Origin: Paenibacillus sp. HW567
Lineage (GTDB): Bacteria; Bacillota; Bacilli; Paenibacillales; Paenibacillaceae
DNA: 64,000 nt
Reading direction: 5' to 3'
Assembly: GCF_000374185.1 (NCBI RefSeq)
Contig: NZ_KB910518.1
Coordinates: 1,982,162 to 2,046,161, forward strand
The notes beneath the pieces were generated by a model. It had not been told where the DNA came from. It saw nothing but the letters and a program-made list of their open reading frames with translations, and searched no databases. Shown piece after piece: positions 23,935-33,277 of the stretch. The position numbers and the translations under genes were made by a program. Position 1 is the first letter of the stretch. The number at the start of each line of letters is the position of its first letter.

Positions 23935-25407
23935 ATGACTGAGCACAAAGGAATACATCCAGGCTGGAACTTCGACAATAGCTATGCCAGACTGCCGGAA
24001 GCATTGTATACACGGCTCAAGCCAGCTTCTGTCCGCTTGCCTAAGCTGGTTATTTTTAATGATCCGCTGGCAGCTTCATTAGGGCTGGATAGTCCGGCCC
24101 TGCGAAGTGATGAGGGCGTAGCCGTTCTTGCCGGCAACGCCGTACCCGAAGGTGCGGAGCCGCTTGCCCAAGCTTACGCAGGTCATCAATTCGGGAATTT
24201 CACCATGCTGGGAGACGGCCGGGCAGTGCTGATTGGCGAGCAGATCACTCCGCTGGGTAAGCGGGCAGATATCCAGCTTAAGGGATCAGGCAGAACGCCA
24301 TACTCGCGCGGTGGCGATGGCCGGGCGGCGCTGGGGCCGATGCTTCGGGAATACATCATCAGCGAAGCCATGCATGGGCTTGGCATAGCCACAACCCGAA
24401 GCTTGGCGGTAGTTTCAACCGGTGAGCCGATTATCCGGGAGACTGAGCAGCCGGGGGCCATTCTGACCCGTGTGGCCGCCAGTCATCTGCGCGTCGGAAC
24501 CTTTCAATATGCTGCAGCAAGGGGGATAAAGGAGGACCTCCGGGCTTTGGCAGATTACACGTTGCACAGACATTATCCGGAAACAGATGGTGAGGAGAAC
24601 CGTTATCTTTTCCTGCTTCAGGAAGTGGTCAAACGTCAGGCGGAATTGATTGCGAAGTGGCAGCTTGTCGGCTTTATTCACGGGGTAATGAACACCGACA
24701 ATATGGCCCTTAGCGGAGAAACCATTGATTATGGCCCGTGCGCTTTCATGGACACTTATGATCTTGGAACGGTATTTAGTTCGATTGATCAACAGGGCCG
24801 TTATGCCTTTGGCAACCAGCCGAGTATTGCCGCATGGAATCTTGCGAGGTTTGCTGAGGCGCTCCTGCCGCTGCTGGATGACAATGAGCCGCAGGCTATC
24901 GGGCTTGCTGAGGAAGCCATTTCAGATTTTGGAGTGATATTTAACCGGAATTGGCTCGCGGGGATGAGGGCGAAGCTCGGAATCTGTAACGAAGAGCCAG
25001 AGGATGAATCCCTTGCTGAAGAGCTTCTCGGCATGATGCACAAGCATCGCGCGGACTATGCCAATACCTTCCGTGCCTTAACTTTGGACAAGCCGGAGGA
25101 TACGGCCATGTTCGGAACTGAGGAATTTACCCGGTGGCATGAGCTATGGCAGGCAAGGCTGGGCAGACAAGAGGAATCACAAGAGTCTTCACAGCAACTG
25201 ATGCGCAGCAGCAATCCTGCGGTCATTCCGCGCAATCACAGAGTGGAAGAAGCACTGGAAGCCGCGGTGAATCAAGGAGATTACAGTCTAATGGAGCGGC
25301 TGCTTGGAGTTCTTTCGAATCCCTACGCTTACACTTCCGAACAAGCGGAGTATTCGGCACTGCCTGAGTCATGCGGCGGTCCTTATCGAACCTTTTGCGG
25401 TACGTGA
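23935..25407 (+). CDS. selO: Protein adenylyltransferase SelO (YdiU/UPF0061)
   Basis: 490 residues, normal length for the SelO pseudokinase family. Family blocks are all present: NSYARLPE near the start, [17 protein letters not shown] (81-97), [39 protein letters not shown] (113-151), and the nucleotide/metal sites HGVMNTDN (249-256) and IDYGP (264-268). SelO transfers AMP to hydroxyl groups of target proteins involved in redox balance. The C-terminal PYRTFCGT, with the conserved penultimate-region Cys, shows the frame is complete. It is divergent from the RiPP operon and is probably a core gene at the edge of that island. Confidence 0.93.
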   Translation: MTEHKGIHPGWNFDNSYARLPEALYTRLKPASVRLPKLVIFNDPLAASLGLDSPALRSDEGVAVLAGNAVPEGAEPLAQAYAGHQFGNFTMLGDGRAVLIGEQITPLGKRADIQLKGSGRTPYSRGGDGRAALGPMLREYIISEAMHGLGIATTRSLAVVSTGEPIIRETEQPGAILTRVAASHLRVGTFQYAAARGIKEDLRALADYTLHRHYPETDGEENRYLFLLQEVVKRQAELIAKWQLVGFIHGVMNTDNMALSGETIDYGPCAFMDTYDLGTVFSSIDQQGRYAFGNQPSIAAWNLARFAEALLPLLDDNEPQAIGLAEEAISDFGVIFNRNWLAGMRAKLGICNEEPEDESLAEELLGMMHKHRADYANTFRALTLDKPEDTAMFGTEEFTRWHELWQARLGRQEESQESSQQLMRSSNPAVIPRNHRVEEALEAAVNQGDYSLMERLLGVLSNPYAYTSEQAEYSALPESCGGPYRTFCGT

Positions 25408-25430
25408 TAAATGGAGAAAATGAAAATCAT

Positions 25431-25583
25431 ATGACGTTTATGCGCCTACACTATTACATCGGTTTAATCGTTGGATACTTCACCAAGAAGGATGTGATAG
25501 AATGGGCCTCACGAACAGAATCATCTCCTGTTTGGAAGAGTTTTCCTGTGTGTAACGGACAGAGCAGGTCTTATTTCTACTAG
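25431..25583 (+). pseudogene. Gene fragment cut by repeat copy 2
   Basis: After ATG 25431 a frame reads TFMRLHYYIGLIVGYFTKKDVIEWASRT, which looks like a genuine protein N-terminus (helix with G-Y-F-T-K-K-D-V-I-E-W). It runs into the dispersed repeat at about 25550 and stops at 25583 without a plausible fold. The likely explanation is truncation of a small gene by insertion of the repeat or an associated deletion. Family not recognised. Confidence 0.35.
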
Positions 25584-25733
25584 AGGTCATTTTTCTGCAA
25601 GTGAACGGACTCCAGCGCCTTTATGAGCGGACCATCACCCCAAATATACCTGCGAAAGAGGGGATAAGCGCTTTATGGTCCGTTTAGCTCGGCTAAATGT
25701 ATCCTTTTCCGCAAAATAAGGGCTCTACAGTCT
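25550..25733 (-). repeat. Dispersed ~185-bp repeat, copy 2
   Basis: The reverse complement of this stretch aligns with 5720-5907 with shared blocks CCCTTATTTT, TAGCCGAGCTAA, GCGCTTATC, GGTATATTTGGGGTGA, CTGGAGTCCGTT and AGTAGAAATAAGA. The two copies are similar over the whole length with a few short indels. No reading frame. It lies between selO and the glycosyltransferase gene. Confidence 0.75.
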
Positions 25734-25866
25734 ATAAAGGATCAAGAGGATGAGTTGACGAATCCGTCTCTCCCCGAGCCACAAAGGCCCGGCCCTACCT
25801 AAGCACAGATTTAGAACTGATGCAGTACCGGCAGGTTCGTGCTGTCTTGCAATCTTAAGCTACCGT

Positions 25867-25904
25867 GACATCTTTAGGGAGTTTTTCCCTTTAGATGTTT
25901 TTTA
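25867..25904 (+). terminator. Rho-independent terminator
   Basis: ACATCTTTAGGG and CCCTTTAGATGT form the stem (with mismatched T-T), followed by TTTTTTA. It separates the selO region from the glycosyltransferase gene. Confidence 0.75.
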
Positions 25905-26022
25905 TTATGAAGAACATCTTAAGGTAATTGTAAGATTCCGTTAAGAAAAAAGAAAATTCAGAGCTGTAGAATAAGAATCGCTGAGGACAATAGCTGTTAC
26001 ATGGGAAGGGGAAGCACACGGT

Positions 26023-27201
26023 ATGAAATTAAGGGGAAGACAGAAGATATTAATTCTATCCGGCACTCTGGGAGAGGGGCATATGCAGGCAGCCAAAGCT
26101 ATTGTGGAAGCGTCAGCTCTGTATAGTCCGGGTGTTGCTGTGGAAGTAATTGATTTAATGGCCCGGGTGCACCCCCGTCTGCATACCTTTGAGCGGTATT
26201 GTTTTTTGCAATGGGTGAAGCATTTTCCTTCGTTCTACGGATATATGTTTCAAAAGACCCGTGTAGACAACTCCATCTCCCAATTATTAAAACAACTCCG
26301 TTTGTTCAGCATTCAGCGAATGATTACATTATTACAGGAATCCAAGCCTACAGTGGTGGTCTGCACATTTCCTCCTGCGGCTGCGGCAATATCCATGCTG
26401 AAGGAGAGGGGGCTGCTGGATCTGCCGTCCGTTACGGTTATTACCGATCATACCGATCACAGTTACTGGATTCATCCGCATACGGATCTTTATTTGGTGG
26501 GGTCCGGCCTGGTGCGTTCCGCTTTACAGCGCAGGGGAGTTCCCAAGGCAAGAATTACCGTGACAGGAATCCCGGTTCGTCCTTCCTATAGCCAGAACTT
26601 GGATCGCAGGGAGCTGCGGGCCAAACATGGCATGAATCAGGGGGCTTTTATTGTACTCGTCATGGGTGGAGGAGAAGGGATGATCGACAAGGCTCTTATC
26701 GGCCAAATGAAATCGGGGAGTCTGCCGCCCAATGTTCAGTTCATAATGATCTGCGGGCGAAACAGAAAATTAAAGGATAATCTGCAAAAGGAACTGGAAG
26801 GCAGACCCAATGTGCTGCTAAAAGGATATGTAGAGGACATTCATGAGTGGATGGCGATGGCTGATGTATTAATGACCAAGCCGGGAGGGCTTACCACCTC
26901 TGAAGCGATGGCGAGCCGGCTGCCCATGCTGCTTTTTGAGCCACGGCTTGGACAGGAGCAGGATAACGCCCAATACTTGATCAGTGCCGGAGCCGCATGG
27001 GAATGCGGAGTCGGCGAGCTGAAGCAGCAGTTGCAGCGGCTGATGGATAACCGGAGGATTTTGGATGAGATGAAAAAAAGAGCCGGAGAGTTCATGCACA
27101 GTGACTCCGCGCGGCTGGCCTTAACTGAGATAACGAACATGCAGCAATATGCTCCAAGGGAAGCTAGGACATCTGCTGATCAGCAATATGCCTACATTTA
27201 G
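26023..27201 (+). CDS. MGDG synthase/UgtP-like glycosyltransferase
   Basis: 392 residues. The N-terminal half has the MGDG-synthase domain signature ILILSGTLGEGHMQAAKAI and the metal/lipid-binding stretch VITDHTDHSYWIHPHTDLYLVGS. The C-terminal half is a GT28-type UDP-sugar site: VLVMGGGEGMID, FIMICGRNRKLKDNL, and DVLMTKPGGLTTSEAMASRLPMLL. Homologues (UgtP/YpfP of Bacillus) move glucose from UDP-glucose to diacylglycerol for glycolipid and lipoteichoic-acid anchor synthesis at the membrane. GGAAGGGGAAG lies before the ATG. Acceptor specificity cannot be read from sequence. Confidence 0.85.
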   Translation: MKLRGRQKILILSGTLGEGHMQAAKAIVEASALYSPGVAVEVIDLMARVHPRLHTFERYCFLQWVKHFPSFYGYMFQKTRVDNSISQLLKQLRLFSIQRMITLLQESKPTVVVCTFPPAAAAISMLKERGLLDLPSVTVITDHTDHSYWIHPHTDLYLVGSGLVRSALQRRGVPKARITVTGIPVRPSYSQNLDRRELRAKHGMNQGAFIVLVMGGGEGMIDKALIGQMKSGSLPPNVQFIMICGRNRKLKDNLQKELEGRPNVLLKGYVEDIHEWMAMADVLMTKPGGLTTSEAMASRLPMLLFEPRLGQEQDNAQYLISAGAAWECGVGELKQQLQRLMDNRRILDEMKKRAGEFMHSDSARLALTEITNMQQYAPREARTSADQQYAYI

Positions 27202-27326
27202 CTGCCCATATACCCGAATATAACATTGGTATACCAGATAGATACTGAATGGTTATAGTTGTTTTTGGCATTGATGAATATTCTTCCAATTGATAGTATG
27301 AAAGGACTATGAAGGAAAGGGGCTGA

Positions 27327-28274
27327 ATGATGGTAGAAAAATCAGTAATACTTCAAATGATTGAATTACTAGGCTGCCGGGAACCACAGGTTCATTTAAT
27401 TGGCGGGTACTATCAGAATGTGTATGAAATCGCCGCTGAAGAGCCGATGGTCGTGAAATTCTTTAATAGAACATTTAATGAGGATCAACAGGTGTTATCG
27501 GAAATTGAATGGATTGAGCATCTACATAACAATAACGTCAATACTGTGGTCCCTATCAAGATAAATAACAACGACTCATATATTAACCGGTTAGCTGGAG
27601 AGCATTTTTGTGTGGTTTACAGGAAGGCCCAAGGAGAGCATGTTGACATCAATGACGAACAAGTGTGGAACAGCAAGCTGTTTGCCCGATGGGGAAGGGG
27701 AATGGCCAGTATGCACGCTCTATCACAATCTTTTACGGGAAGCTCTGTATTCCCCGATTGGACGGAACAAAAATTATTTACCCTGAACACAGACCATTTG
27801 GATTCAAGGATTAACGAGAAATGGACGCTATATAACACTGAACTTAGGGATATGCATACTTCCCCGGCTAATTACGGGATTATTCATGGCGACCTCCATC
27901 ATCACAATTTTTTGGTCCAGAATGGAGAGTTAACTTTTATTGATTTTGGGGATAGTGAATATCATTGGTTCGCTTACGATATAGCCATTGCGATCTATCA
28001 TGCTGCGCAAACAGTGAAGGATGCCGTCAAGAGAAAAGAATTTGCCAAGCGATTCTTCAATGCATTCATGGAGGGTTATGAAGTTAATCATCCGGTGAAA
28101 GAGGTACGGACACAAGTCGATTATTTTATCAATTACAGGCACTTATATTCTTATGTGTACCACATGCAATTCTCTGATAAAGATAACTTAGATGAGAAGC
28201 AACTAAACTATTTGCAAGACATGGGTCAGTCAATAATTAACCAAGATTCATATCTGGGTATTGCGTTGGTGTAA
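27327..28274 (+). CDS. Phosphotransferase (aminoglycoside/choline kinase fold)
   Basis: 315 residues of the APH/choline-kinase superfamily. Visible are VHLIGGYYQNVYEI (nucleotide loop), VVKFFNR with the ATP-binding Lys, the catalytic loop IIHGDLHHHNFLV with Asp in HGD, and the metal-binding FIDFGDSEYHWFAYDIAIAI. The insertion of three His in HGDLHHHN is common in spore-coat CotS/YsxE-like and homoserine kinase-like members. The substrate is unknown. GAAAGGGG precedes ATG 27327. The next gene starts 34 bp later on the same strand. Confidence 0.82.
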   Translation: MMVEKSVILQMIELLGCREPQVHLIGGYYQNVYEIAAEEPMVVKFFNRTFNEDQQVLSEIEWIEHLHNNNVNTVVPIKINNNDSYINRLAGEHFCVVYRKAQGEHVDINDEQVWNSKLFARWGRGMASMHALSQSFTGSSVFPDWTEQKLFTLNTDHLDSRINEKWTLYNTELRDMHTSPANYGIIHGDLHHHNFLVQNGELTFIDFGDSEYHWFAYDIAIAIYHAAQTVKDAVKRKEFAKRFFNAFMEGYEVNHPVKEVRTQVDYFINYRHLYSYVYHMQFSDKDNLDEKQLNYLQDMGQSIINQDSYLGIALV

Positions 28275-28308
28275 GTGTAAGCGGAGCCGGAGATTAGGAG
28301 ATGAGTTC

Positions 28309-31300
28309 ATGACAGTAAATACGACTGCGGAGCAAATCCGCATTATCGAATACGATCCTTCCTACGCTGGAGCGGTTGCTGAGATGTGGAACCGCAGCAG
28401 CGAAAGCTGGGGCGGCGGTACCCATCAGAGAACAGAGGATAGTGTGCGCCGGGAGATGGAGGTGTCGTCCAATCTTCATGTGTTTCTCGCCGTAGATGGC
28501 AAGGAAGTGGTCGGCTTCTGCAGCTTTGCCCACTACCGTCAAGACGATGGGGCCTTGTATGTACCACTGTTGAATGTGCGTCCTGATTATCATGGCTGCA
28601 AGGTAGGCCGCAATCTGATTCTGAATGCCGTCCGCCTAACCGTGGAAGAAGGCTGGCCGCGCCTCGACCTGTTCACCTGGGCAGGGAATACCAAGGCTGT
28701 GCCAATGTACAAGAAATGTGGATTTTTCTGGGAAAAAAATGAAGATTCCGTCCACCTGATGAACTTCATTCCAACCGTTTTGCAGACGGAAGCGCTTGCC
28801 CCTTATTTCGGGGAGCTGGATTGGTACGCAGATAGCACCCGCGAGCTCCCTATCGAGCCGGATGGCCGCCGGGAGCGGGGTTTTGATTTCTTTGATTACA
28901 CTTGGCACAAGGGCGGGCTCTCTTTGCGGGCGGAATTTGAGAAGACCGGCAGAGGGCTGACCGCCCTTGATACACCCGACTACACAATCTCCACTGAGAT
29001 AGAAGACCACGATCTTGTATTCGGTTCCGCCTACAAGATCCGCTACCATATTAAGAACCGCTCTGCGTCTGAGCTGGCGATTGAGATCAAGGGCCAGAAC
29101 GATAAGAACATCCGGTTTGCCTTGTCCGCTGCACGGACGCTAGCTCCGGGAGAAACAGTCGTCGTGGAGGGGGAATTCGAGCTTGATCCTGTCCGGGAGG
29201 AGCAGAATGTTAAGCAGACCCATCCGGTTGTGATGAGCACATGGATCATCGGCGGCAAGCGGGCTGAGTTCCGCATTGGCGTCGCTCCGAAATTTCCGGC
29301 CAAGATGAAGATAGTGCTGCCAACCAAGGAGCTGTATCCGGGTTTTCCCGCTGAGTTGTACCTGAACGTAGAGAATAATTTTGCCTCGGAAGCAGAGTTC
29401 GTTTTTGAATTGCCGGAGGATGATTTCCTGGAATGGGGCGATCGTGAGGTACGCTTCACGGTTCCGGCTAAGGGCAAAACCTCAGTCCCGGTACCGTTCA
29501 TCCTGAATGCTTACGGGCTCTACTCACAGGATGTTGAAGTCACGGCTCTTCCGGCCGGACAACAGGCGGTTGCCTTCACAAGCAAGCTGTCTGTGCTGAT
29601 GAAAGGAACGCATGGACGCTTTGGTGGACAGGTTGATGAACAGTGGGTTGCTGTGAACGGTGCATTCTCCCTTCATATGAGCAAGAGCGGCAATGGAATG
29701 TGGATAGAATGCCCCGACTCCAGCCACAACTTCTGGTGGACCTATCCGAAGCTGGGCAAGCCGTTTGCGGAGGAATTTTCCAAGAAGCAGGCCGCAGAAG
29801 TGAAGATTTATCCGGCAGGGGAGAGCCAGGTCCTCGAAGCCCTCTACGAGTCGGAAGAATTCCTTGGGCTGGAGGTAAAAGCGGTAGCCAGGCTGTTCCC
29901 TAACGGGATGGCTGAGTTTCATCATGAAGTCTGTAATACCAGCAGCTCAGCGCTGGAGGAGAACATATATGTACTGACGAATTTCGGCTTCTTCGGCAGA
30001 CGGCTCATCCTGCCATATCAGGGCCAATATGTGGATATGGGCGATGTGTACTCCAGTCATCCGGATTATTGGGACAGTGCTCAGATTACAGAGAACTGGC
30101 TGTTCTCGCAGGACAAGAACAGCACATACGGCATTTGTTGGGACCCTTCACTGAAGCTGCTCCGCCCGGAATACACGTTTGGGCTGGAGCATAATCTTGG
30201 ACGGATTTCTGCCGGAGATGTCGTGCGGACAAAGACGACTGTGTTCGCGCTTAACACCTTCACCGGGTGGAGTGAATTCCGCTTCTTCGCCGGGAAGCAG
30301 CGGGATTCGGTTGCACCCGTGCTGAGTGACCACCTTGAATTAACGCTTGGCAGCGGAAATCCGTTTGCGGCGGGAGCGCTTAAGGCAGAAGTCATCGAAC
30401 GAAAGATGACTCCGCTTGCTGGAAGCCTCGAACTGTATGTACACAACGATGGCGGGTCAGAGCGGAGAGCGGCTGGTATGGAGCTGCAAAGAGAGCAGGA
30501 TTTGCACTCCGCAAGCTTTGAGGTACCGCTTGAGAAGACAGAATCGCCGGGAAGCAGCGAATCCGGGCGGAAGGTCCGGGTCGTCTATCATGGGGAGGAC
30601 CGTGTTCAGGAGCGGTCCGGTCTCTGGTTCCCTCAGACGGATGCAAGCGTTGTGTGTGAACTGGAAGAAGGTCCGGCTGGCTCCATATATACGGTGAGCA
30701 ACGGAGTACTCACGATAGCGGCTGCCCCTGGGTTCGGGAGCGTTGTGCATTCGCTGAAGTACCAAGGTGAAGAATGGCTGAATAGCTCGTACCCGCAAGC
30801 GGTCCCGCTTTCCTGGTGGAATCCTTGGCACGGTGGACTTGGCGTGGGGATTTCCGGCATGGGCGGATTCAGCCAGCAGGAGGAGCCGAGAAGCGCGGCA
30901 TGGGTGAAGCAGGTTGATCATTACGGCAACGTCTGGAAGGGACTGCGGTTAACGACTTCTATCGAGAAGCAGGAAGCAAACCGGGGGATCACAATCAACC
31001 AGCATTACCTTATGCTGCCCGGCGTCCCTGTGCTCTGCGTGCTGTATTCGGTAACCAACAAAAGCGGCATGGTTCTCCCGGGGTATTCGCTGGCGGGGGA
31101 TAGTTACTTCAAGCCTTCGCCTGTCTTTTCTGAGGGCTGGATGGAGTTCCCCGAGGAAGGCAAGTTCCTCCTTGGGAAGGCGGATGCGCAAATTGATTTA
31201 AAAGAGATCATGCGTATCGGCGCGTCTTCACGTAAGGATATGCTGCATATTGTGAAGCGTTCCTTCAATCAGAGGGATTTAATCTATGTGGACAATAAGG

Positions 31301-31479
31301 CATTCGTTACTAGTGTGAATCACGATTTTACACTCCGGAATGGAGCAACCGCGTGGACACAGCCGGTCTTCCTGATCCTGGGGGAGACTGCTCTGAATCA
31401 GGAGGATGTACGCGGCCTTATGAAGCTGACCTTTGCCAATCCAACTGACGATAAGGAGAACTCAAATGGCGATCATTGA
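28309..31479 (+). CDS. GNAT acetyltransferase fused to large multidomain protein
   Basis: 1056 residues from ATG 28309 (GGAGATGA just upstream). Residues ~1-165 are a GNAT domain: IRIIEYDPSYAGAVAEMWNRS, VDGKEVVGFCSF, LLNVRPDYHGCKVGRNLILNAV with the acetyl-CoA loop, ending YKKCGFFWEKN. The next ~300 residues are Ig-like beta modules (SAYKIRYHIKNRSASELAIEI; KELYPGFPAELYLNVENNFASEAEFVFELP). The last ~550 residues are beta-rich with motifs like FWWTYPKLGKPF, LILPYQGQYVDMGD and WWNPWHGGLGVGISGMGG, recalling the carbohydrate-mutarotase-like folds of glycosidases. No signal peptide, so it is probably cytoplasmic. It overlaps the amidohydrolase gene by 14 bp. Overall function unknown. Confidence 0.7.
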   Translation: MTVNTTAEQIRIIEYDPSYAGAVAEMWNRSSESWGGGTHQRTEDSVRREMEVSSNLHVFLAVDGKEVVGFCSFAHYRQDDGALYVPLLNVRPDYHGCKVGRNLILNAVRLTVEEGWPRLDLFTWAGNTKAVPMYKKCGFFWEKNEDSVHLMNFIPTVLQTEALAPYFGELDWYADSTRELPIEPDGRRERGFDFFDYTWHKGGLSLRAEFEKTGRGLTALDTPDYTISTEIEDHDLVFGSAYKIRYHIKNRSASELAIEIKGQNDKNIRFALSAARTLAPGETVVVEGEFELDPVREEQNVKQTHPVVMSTWIIGGKRAEFRIGVAPKFPAKMKIVLPTKELYPGFPAELYLNVENNFASEAEFVFELPEDDFLEWGDREVRFTVPAKGKTSVPVPFILNAYGLYSQDVEVTALPAGQQAVAFTSKLSVLMKGTHGRFGGQVDEQWVAVNGAFSLHMSKSGNGMWIECPDSSHNFWWTYPKLGKPFAEEFSKKQAAEVKIYPAGESQVLEALYESEEFLGLEVKAVARLFPNGMAEFHHEVCNTSSSALEENIYVLTNFGFFGRRLILPYQGQYVDMGDVYSSHPDYWDSAQITENWLFSQDKNSTYGICWDPSLKLLRPEYTFGLEHNLGRISAGDVVRTKTTVFALNTFTGWSEFRFFAGKQRDSVAPVLSDHLELTLGSGNPFAAGALKAEVIERKMTPLAGSLELYVHNDGGSERRAAGMELQREQDLHSASFEVPLEKTESPGSSESGRKVRVVYHGEDRVQERSGLWFPQTDASVVCELEEGPAGSIYTVSNGVLTIAAAPGFGSVVHSLKYQGEEWLNSSYPQAVPLSWWNPWHGGLGVGISGMGGFSQQEEPRSAAWVKQVDHYGNVWKGLRLTTSIEKQEANRGITINQHYLMLPGVPVLCVLYSVTNKSGMVLPGYSLAGDSYFKPSPVFSEGWMEFPEEGKFLLGKADAQIDLKEIMRIGASSRKDMLHIVKRSFNQRDLIYVDNKAFVTSVNHDFTLRNGATAWTQPVFLILGETALNQEDVRGLMKLTFANPTDDKENSNGDH

Positions 31480-32350
31480 CATTCACATCCATTTGTCGGA
31501 TATCGACAGCTTTCACCAGACAGCGGTGGAGCTGTCCAAAGTCGATTATACTGCTGCCGGCCTTAAGGCTGAATTTGACAAGAACAACGTCGTCCTTGGC
31601 ATTGGCATGGGCGTCACGGAGCAGAGCAAGGGGGCCTTCCCCGACTCGGCTTCACCTAATCCAATGGGCCTTGATTTGGAAGGCAGCGTTCCGCCATTCT
31701 TAATGGAATGCGTTGGGATCAATCCGAACAGGCTCACAGGGGACCACGTCCAAGAGGAGCTGGACCGGATCGAAGCGCGGCTGCAAGCTCCTGAGGTAGC
31801 GGGAATTAAGCTGTATGCCGGGTACTACCATCATTACGTCTATGACACAATCTATACACCGGTCTATGAGCTGGCTGCCAAGTATGGTGTGCCTGTGGTC
31901 ATTCATACGGGCGATACGTATTCAATGAATGGCTTGCTTAAGTATTCGCATCCTCTTACCGTGGATGAATTAGCCTATCAGCAGCGCGGCGTGAACTTTA
32001 TGATCTGCCATCTGGGCGATCCCTGGGTGATGGATGCTGCCGAAGTGGTCGCCAAGAATCCGAACGTCTATGCCGACCTGTCCGGTCTTGTCGTCGGCGA
32101 CCGGCCCCATTTCGAACGGTTCATGAATGAGCCTTTGTTCATGGACCATTTTCGCCGGGCACTGGTGTACTCCGATCATTACGAAAAAATGCTGTTCGGC
32201 ACCGATTGGCCGCTTGCGCCAATTGACCTGTACGCGGAATTCGTCCGCCGGCTCATCCCTGAGCAGCATCATGAGAAGGTATTCTACGAGAACGCCTTCG
32301 GGCTGTTCCCGCGCATCCAGCAGCGGATTGCAGATGTTAAAAGAAAATAA
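31466..32350 (+). CDS. Metal-dependent hydrolase, amidohydrolase_2 family
   Basis: 294 residues from ATG 31466 (AAGGAG nine bases upstream, inside the end of the preceding gene). The TIM-barrel metal site is DIHIHLSD at residues 4-11 (H-x-H), then VVIHTGDT (third His), FMICHLGDPW (fourth His) and LFGTDWPLAP (Asp). This is the PF04909 group of decarboxylases, lactonases and hydrolases. The 14-bp overlap with the GNAT-fusion gene implies translational coupling and a joint task, perhaps on an acylated or sugar-linked compound; this is an inference. The left cassette end begins 14 bp after the stop. Confidence 0.85.
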   Translation: MAIIDIHIHLSDIDSFHQTAVELSKVDYTAAGLKAEFDKNNVVLGIGMGVTEQSKGAFPDSASPNPMGLDLEGSVPPFLMECVGINPNRLTGDHVQEELDRIEARLQAPEVAGIKLYAGYYHHYVYDTIYTPVYELAAKYGVPVVIHTGDTYSMNGLLKYSHPLTVDELAYQQRGVNFMICHLGDPWVMDAAEVVAKNPNVYADLSGLVVGDRPHFERFMNEPLFMDHFRRALVYSDHYEKMLFGTDWPLAPIDLYAEFVRRLIPEQHHEKVFYENAFGLFPRIQQRIADVKRK

Positions 32351-32363
32351 ACTATTGGGCTCG

Positions 32364-32430
32364 GAAAATAAAGTTGTAGACTGTCATGGCTTCATTAAGC
32401 TAACGGGTAGGATAACTTAGTCAAGTCACG
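32364..32430 (+). repeat. Left end of cassette-like unit B
   Basis: GAAAATAAAGTTGTAGACTG (32364-32383) is identical to the outer arm at 2523, followed by TTCATTAAGCTAACGGG and AGGATAA as in unit A. It begins immediately after the amidohydrolase gene. Confidence 0.75.
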
Positions 32431-32471
32431 GATATTTGAATATGAAGAATGATTAGGGAAGTGTTATTAAA

Positions 32472-32837
32472 ATGAGTCTACGGTTGGTGTCATTAAATAT
32501 TTCGTCAGATTGGACTGTTGTATGGAATCATTTTTTCGAAATTAATCCCGATGACTTTCATGACGACTCATTTCCTTATGCATTGGAACTACAGGAGGAT
32601 ATATTCTGTTTTAGAAATGAAAAGAAAGGATTAATTTTGGATTTAGGATGGTATCCATCTATGAGTTCGGAGGGCATGTATACATTGTATTTAGTAAAAA
32701 TAGGTGATGAAGACACTGGACCCGAATATTGGGATAATCCTATTTTGAAATATCGTTCCCGCAACATAAATGAGATAACAAATAAAATCCATGAAGTCCT
32801 CGAAAAAGAGCAATCTGATTCGTCCGAAATAAAGTAA
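32472..32837 (+). CDS. Small hypothetical protein (cassette cargo 1)
   Basis: 121 residues, acidic, no signal or membrane segment. The core has SDWTVVWNHFFEINPDD, LELQEDIFCFRNEKKGLILDLGWYPSMSSEGMYTLYLV and a helical tail ending in EKEQSDSSEIK. I do not recognise the family; the size, acidity and lone occurrence in a cassette resemble immunity proteins of contact-dependent toxins. GGGAAG stands before ATG 32472. It is the first of two genes between inverted ends 32364 and 33332 and is AT-rich against the neighbouring amidohydrolase gene. Confidence 0.6.
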   Translation: MSLRLVSLNISSDWTVVWNHFFEINPDDFHDDSFPYALELQEDIFCFRNEKKGLILDLGWYPSMSSEGMYTLYLVKIGDEDTGPEYWDNPILKYRSRNINEITNKIHEVLEKEQSDSSEIK

Positions 32838-32905
32838 TTCATTGAGCCAAAGTGAACGCTAGTTGAATACCTTAACGTAAAATAAAGAAATAGATGTAAA
32901 CTGAA
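32835..32905 (+). repeat. Internal cassette site between cargo genes
   Basis: TTCATTGAGCC...GCTAGTTGAAT (32838-32867) resembles the hairpin after the GNAT gene (ATTGAGCTAACG...TTAGTTCAAT), and 10 bp on, AAAATAAAG...TAGATGTAAACTG resembles the arm GAAAATAAAG..TAGACTG. It is a degenerate copy of the site that bounds the units and separates the two cargo genes. Confidence 0.45.
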
Positions 32906-32929
32906 TCTTGTTCCAAAGGAGCGATAGAA

Positions 32930-33277
32930 CTGGATACGGTTGAATTAAGAAAATTCGCAGATGAAAAGATCCCATTCGAGAAAGCCGAGGAATGTTTTTG
33001 GAATTGGATAAATTCCTGGAAGGAAGATGACCCCGAAGACTATTATGAAATGTTCGGTAATGAAGATATCTCCTCAATAGAGCTAACAAAAAAACGAATT
33101 GCTTTGGTTATTAATTATCAGTTTGATACACCGATTGAATTTATTCAAACGACATTAAACGTGAGCTATAAAGAAAGCTTGATAGCCCAGTACCACTACA
33201 TGCAAGATTTTAATGGAGTGGTTGTAGATGATGTACTAAGTTTTGAGAAATATTCAGTACTCACGACAGATGATTAA
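32930..33277 (+). CDS. Small hypothetical protein with CTG start (cassette cargo 2)
   Basis: 115 residues. The frame is open from 32900 but has no ATG, GTG or TTG before residue 41 (ATG 33050). CTG 32930 stands eight bases after AAAGGAG (32915-32921), an excellent ribosome site, so translation most likely starts at CTG. The protein opens DTVELRKFADEKIPFEKAEECFWNWINSW, continues IALVINYQFDTPIEFIQTTL and ends VDDVLSFEKYSVLTTDD. It is acidic, with a helical head; family not recognised. It is the second cargo gene between inverted ends and is followed directly by the right end. Confidence 0.6.
   Translation: MDTVELRKFADEKIPFEKAEECFWNWINSWKEDDPEDYYEMFGNEDISSIELTKKRIALVINYQFDTPIEFIQTTLNVSYKESLIAQYHYMQDFNGVVVDDVLSFEKYSVLTTDD

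Noticed and set aside
25100..25407. Frameshift in SelO
   Set aside because: Length and the ending PYRTFCGT fit complete SelO proteins.
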